The notes below the pieces were generated by a model. The model did not search any database. It was not told the origin of the DNA and saw only the letters and a program-made list of their open reading frames with translations. The translations under genes were made by a program, and so were the position numbers. DNA of 64,000 nt, from NCBI GenBank assembly GCA_963762885.1, contig CAVXNH010000053.1:1-64000 (forward strand), given 5' to 3'. Source of the DNA: JASHVB01 sp963762885 (GTDB lineage: Bacteria > Pseudomonadota > Alphaproteobacteria > Acetobacterales > Acetobacteraceae). Numbering within the stretch: position 1 is the first letter of the stretch; the number at the start of each line of letters is the position of its first letter. Positions 63,635 to 64,000 of the stretch are shown in pieces.

Positions 63635-63807
63635 GCCTGAAGAACGCGAACGAGCCGGTTTCCAGAACAGATGCGTTGCGCGCCAGCCTCGATCGGCGCA
63701 GGCCTGCGGTTGCGATGGCCGCTCACAATCCGCTGGCGGCGAAGCTTGCCGCGGAGGCAGGGTTCGACGCGATCTGGGGCAGCGGGTTTGAGTTTTCGGC
63801 TTCCTAT
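63631..63807 (+). pseudogene. PEP mutase / phosphonopyruvate hydrolase-family protein, N-terminal fragment
   Basis: The frame starts ATG 63631, overlapping the MFS stop. The first 59 or so residues show the family start: ALRASLDRRRPAVAMAAHN and LAAKLAAEAGFDAIWGSGFE, then FSASYA. The conserved continuation (V-P-D-A and so on) is not there. From about 63808 the DNA instead encodes an MCP fragment on the opposite strand, and the frame ends shortly after. The enzymes of this family make or break C-P bonds, or are related isocitrate-lyase-like lyases. Confidence 0.75.
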
Positions 63808-63810
63808 GCC

Positions 63811-64000
63811 CCACGGCATCAGCGGTTGCACCCCGAACTGTCTCGATCTGGCCGCCGATCTCCGCCGTTGCCTTTCCGGTCTGCGCGGCGAGCGTCTTGA
63901 CTTCGCTGGCCACCACCGCAAATCCCTTGCCCGCCTCACCGGCCCGCGCCGCCTCGATCGTTGCGTTCAACGCCATCAAGTTGGTTTGCCCAGCAACGTC
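63811..64000 (-). CDS. Methyl-accepting chemotaxis protein, signalling-domain fragment
   Basis: From the right edge, the minus strand encodes NLMALNATIEAARAGEAGKG and FAVVASEVKTLAAQTGKATA, the highly conserved hairpin and C-terminal helix of MCP signalling domains, followed by ETVRGATADAV. The start lies beyond the window. At about 63808 the frame leaves the family sequence (GHRKPKTQTR), exactly where the PEP-mutase-like fragment begins in the other direction. Confidence 0.85.

Overview
The window is high-GC DNA typical of an alphaproteobacterium. Gene content (Lrp/AsnC, Pal, type I-secreted RTX protein, many peptide and Fbp-type ABC importers, linked ATP-grasp/alpha-E/transglutaminase genes) and abundant intergenic palindromes fit Rhodospirillales, perhaps Acetobacteraceae. 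That placement is inferred from gene content alone.

Layout. 1-5 kb: end of an Lrp-type regulator, a 2-oxoglutarate oxygenase-like gene, an orphan peptide-type binding protein and a frameshifted ThDP enzyme. 5-13 kb: a bile-acid-symporter-like permease, a frameshifted BTAD/TPR regulator, a hydrolase and SnoaL-like pair, and a polytopic membrane protein. 13-18 kb: an operon of a fused ATP-grasp/alpha-E protein and two transglutaminase-like proteins, then a CPT-like kinase. 18.6-20.5 kb: a group II intron next to a hairpin. 20.6-25 kb: frameshifted M29 aminopeptidase, pal, alkB and an RTX protein. 25-31 kb: a dpp-type operon on the minus strand, interrupted by a large palindromic element and ending in a binding protein whose halves look circularly permuted. 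31.9-33 kb: an AhpD-like gene with an in-frame TGA exactly at the second Cys position of CxxCxxxH, a probable selenoprotein. 35.3-38.6 kb: tRNA-Thr(CGT), an IS66-type element with an 8-bp target duplication, a tyrosine integrase and a SulP remnant, which together look like a decayed integrative element.

39.5-54.1 kb is the most distinctive block. It holds three complete Fbp-type importers (binding protein, fused two-domain permease, ATPase) interleaved with two intact and one truncated deoxyribose-phosphate aldolase-like genes. FNR/FixK-like boxes lie upstream of both aldolase loci. None of the three binding proteins shows the tyrosine pair of ferric-binding relatives, and one has His-Asp there. 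I infer uptake of an organic, possibly sugar-phosphate, substrate followed by aldol cleavage, under redox control.

54-64 kb: phosphoesterase, alpha/beta hydrolase, TauE/SafE permease, a frameshifted winged-helix/cyclase-like/AAA/TPR regulator, a Nudix remnant, then LysR, MFS and the start of a PEP-mutase-family gene. The last gene runs abruptly into an oppositely oriented chemoreceptor fragment.

Six otherwise well-conserved genes are each broken by one or two single-base shifts. This could be real decay, but the pattern also fits sequencing indels, so treat those calls with caution.
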